Notes under the pieces: model-generated
Databases searched by the model: none
What the model was told of the DNA's origin: nothing
Seen by the model: only the letters and a program-made list of their open reading frames with translations
Program-made: the position numbers and the translations under genes
Part shown: positions 39,468-39,629 of the stretch, one piece after another
Numbering within the stretch: the stretch's first letter is position 1
Layout: every line of letters begins with the position of its first letter
Origin: Gemmatimonadota bacterium
Lineage (GTDB): Bacteria > Gemmatimonadota > Gemmatimonadetes > Gemmatimonadales > GWC2-71-9
NCBI GenBank assembly: GCA_022566515.1
Contig: JADFIT010000011.1
Coordinates: 1-39,629, forward strand
Length of the DNA stretch: 39,629 nucleotides
Direction of reading: 5' to 3'

Positions 39468-39629
39468 CACCCCGATCGCGCGATTAGACTAAAAACGCAC
39501 GCGGCCGGCAGGTGCTATTGGCTAGTTAGCAGACTGTCGAAATACCTATAGGTCAACGACGAGGCGTGATGTAAATTAGCGCGGTGATTCGAGTAGTCGT
39601 GATCCCCCACTTCACGGAAGGTGACACGG
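39468..39629. other. window end beyond the IS, no confident gene
   Basis: A GTG at 39584 opens a frame reading VIRVVVIPHFTEGDT to the window edge, which looks protein-like, but 15 codons are too few to call. Confidence 0.3.

Noticed and set aside
1-39629. CRISPR array
   Set aside because: No regularly spaced 24-40 bp repeats. The tandem repeats seen (19637-19703) are short and contiguous.

Overview
This is a high-GC bacterial chromosome segment carrying about 36 supportable genes. No single marker fixes the species. The mix of many exported peptidases (M14, M1, S9/DPP-IV, M24, an amidohydrolase), a DUF5686 outer-membrane protein, FG-GAP lipoproteins, FloA and PYROXD2-like oxidoreductases fits the Gemmatimonadota or a related free-living Gram-negative-type lineage. 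That placement is inference.

Layout. 1-2005 (+): tail of a beta-propeller protein and a ten-repeat FG-GAP lipoprotein. 2024-8060 (-): exported amidohydrolase and a very large M14-type zinc carboxypeptidase. 8218-12282 (+): DUF5686 outer-membrane protein and an M1 aminopeptidase. 12321-18198 (+): family-4 glycosyltransferase, a GcvT-like folate protein and two tandem PYROXD2/CrtI-like FAD oxidoreductases, the last three tightly packed. 18195-22342 (-): small membrane protein, MsrA, small ORF, DPP-IV peptidase. 22602-23069 (+): CBS-domain protein. 23059-25719 (-): floA, zinc ribbon, DUF4442 hotdog and nitronate monooxygenase, with overlapping or nearly abutting ends. 25860-26860 (-): two small CxxC proteins behind a clear cyclic-di-GMP-I (GEMM-I) riboswitch. 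27072-30952 (+): membrane protein, VapBC, a lysozyme-fold exported protein and a second NMO-like enzyme. 31005-34791 (-): small protein, YchF, M24 peptidase lipoprotein, HicAB. 35323-37300 (+): a two-gene AbiE-like cassette whose regulator carries an N-terminal PD-(D/E)xK nuclease domain. 37441-39467: tail of a possible tyrosine integrase, a terminator, the 3' half of a tRNA-Pro(GGG), and a complete IS256-family element.

The left two-thirds reads as ordinary chromosome devoted to protein and peptide breakdown, envelope maintenance and redox chemistry. The right third (about 27.7-39.5 kb) is accessory: VapBC, HicAB, the nuclease-fused AbiE-like pair, a tRNA attachment-site remnant and an insertion sequence, as in a defence or mobile island. 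The two strongest leads are the nuclease-wHTH-AbiEi plus nucleotidyltransferase cassette with palindromic sites in front of it, and the c-di-GMP riboswitch in front of an uncharacterised CxxC protein.
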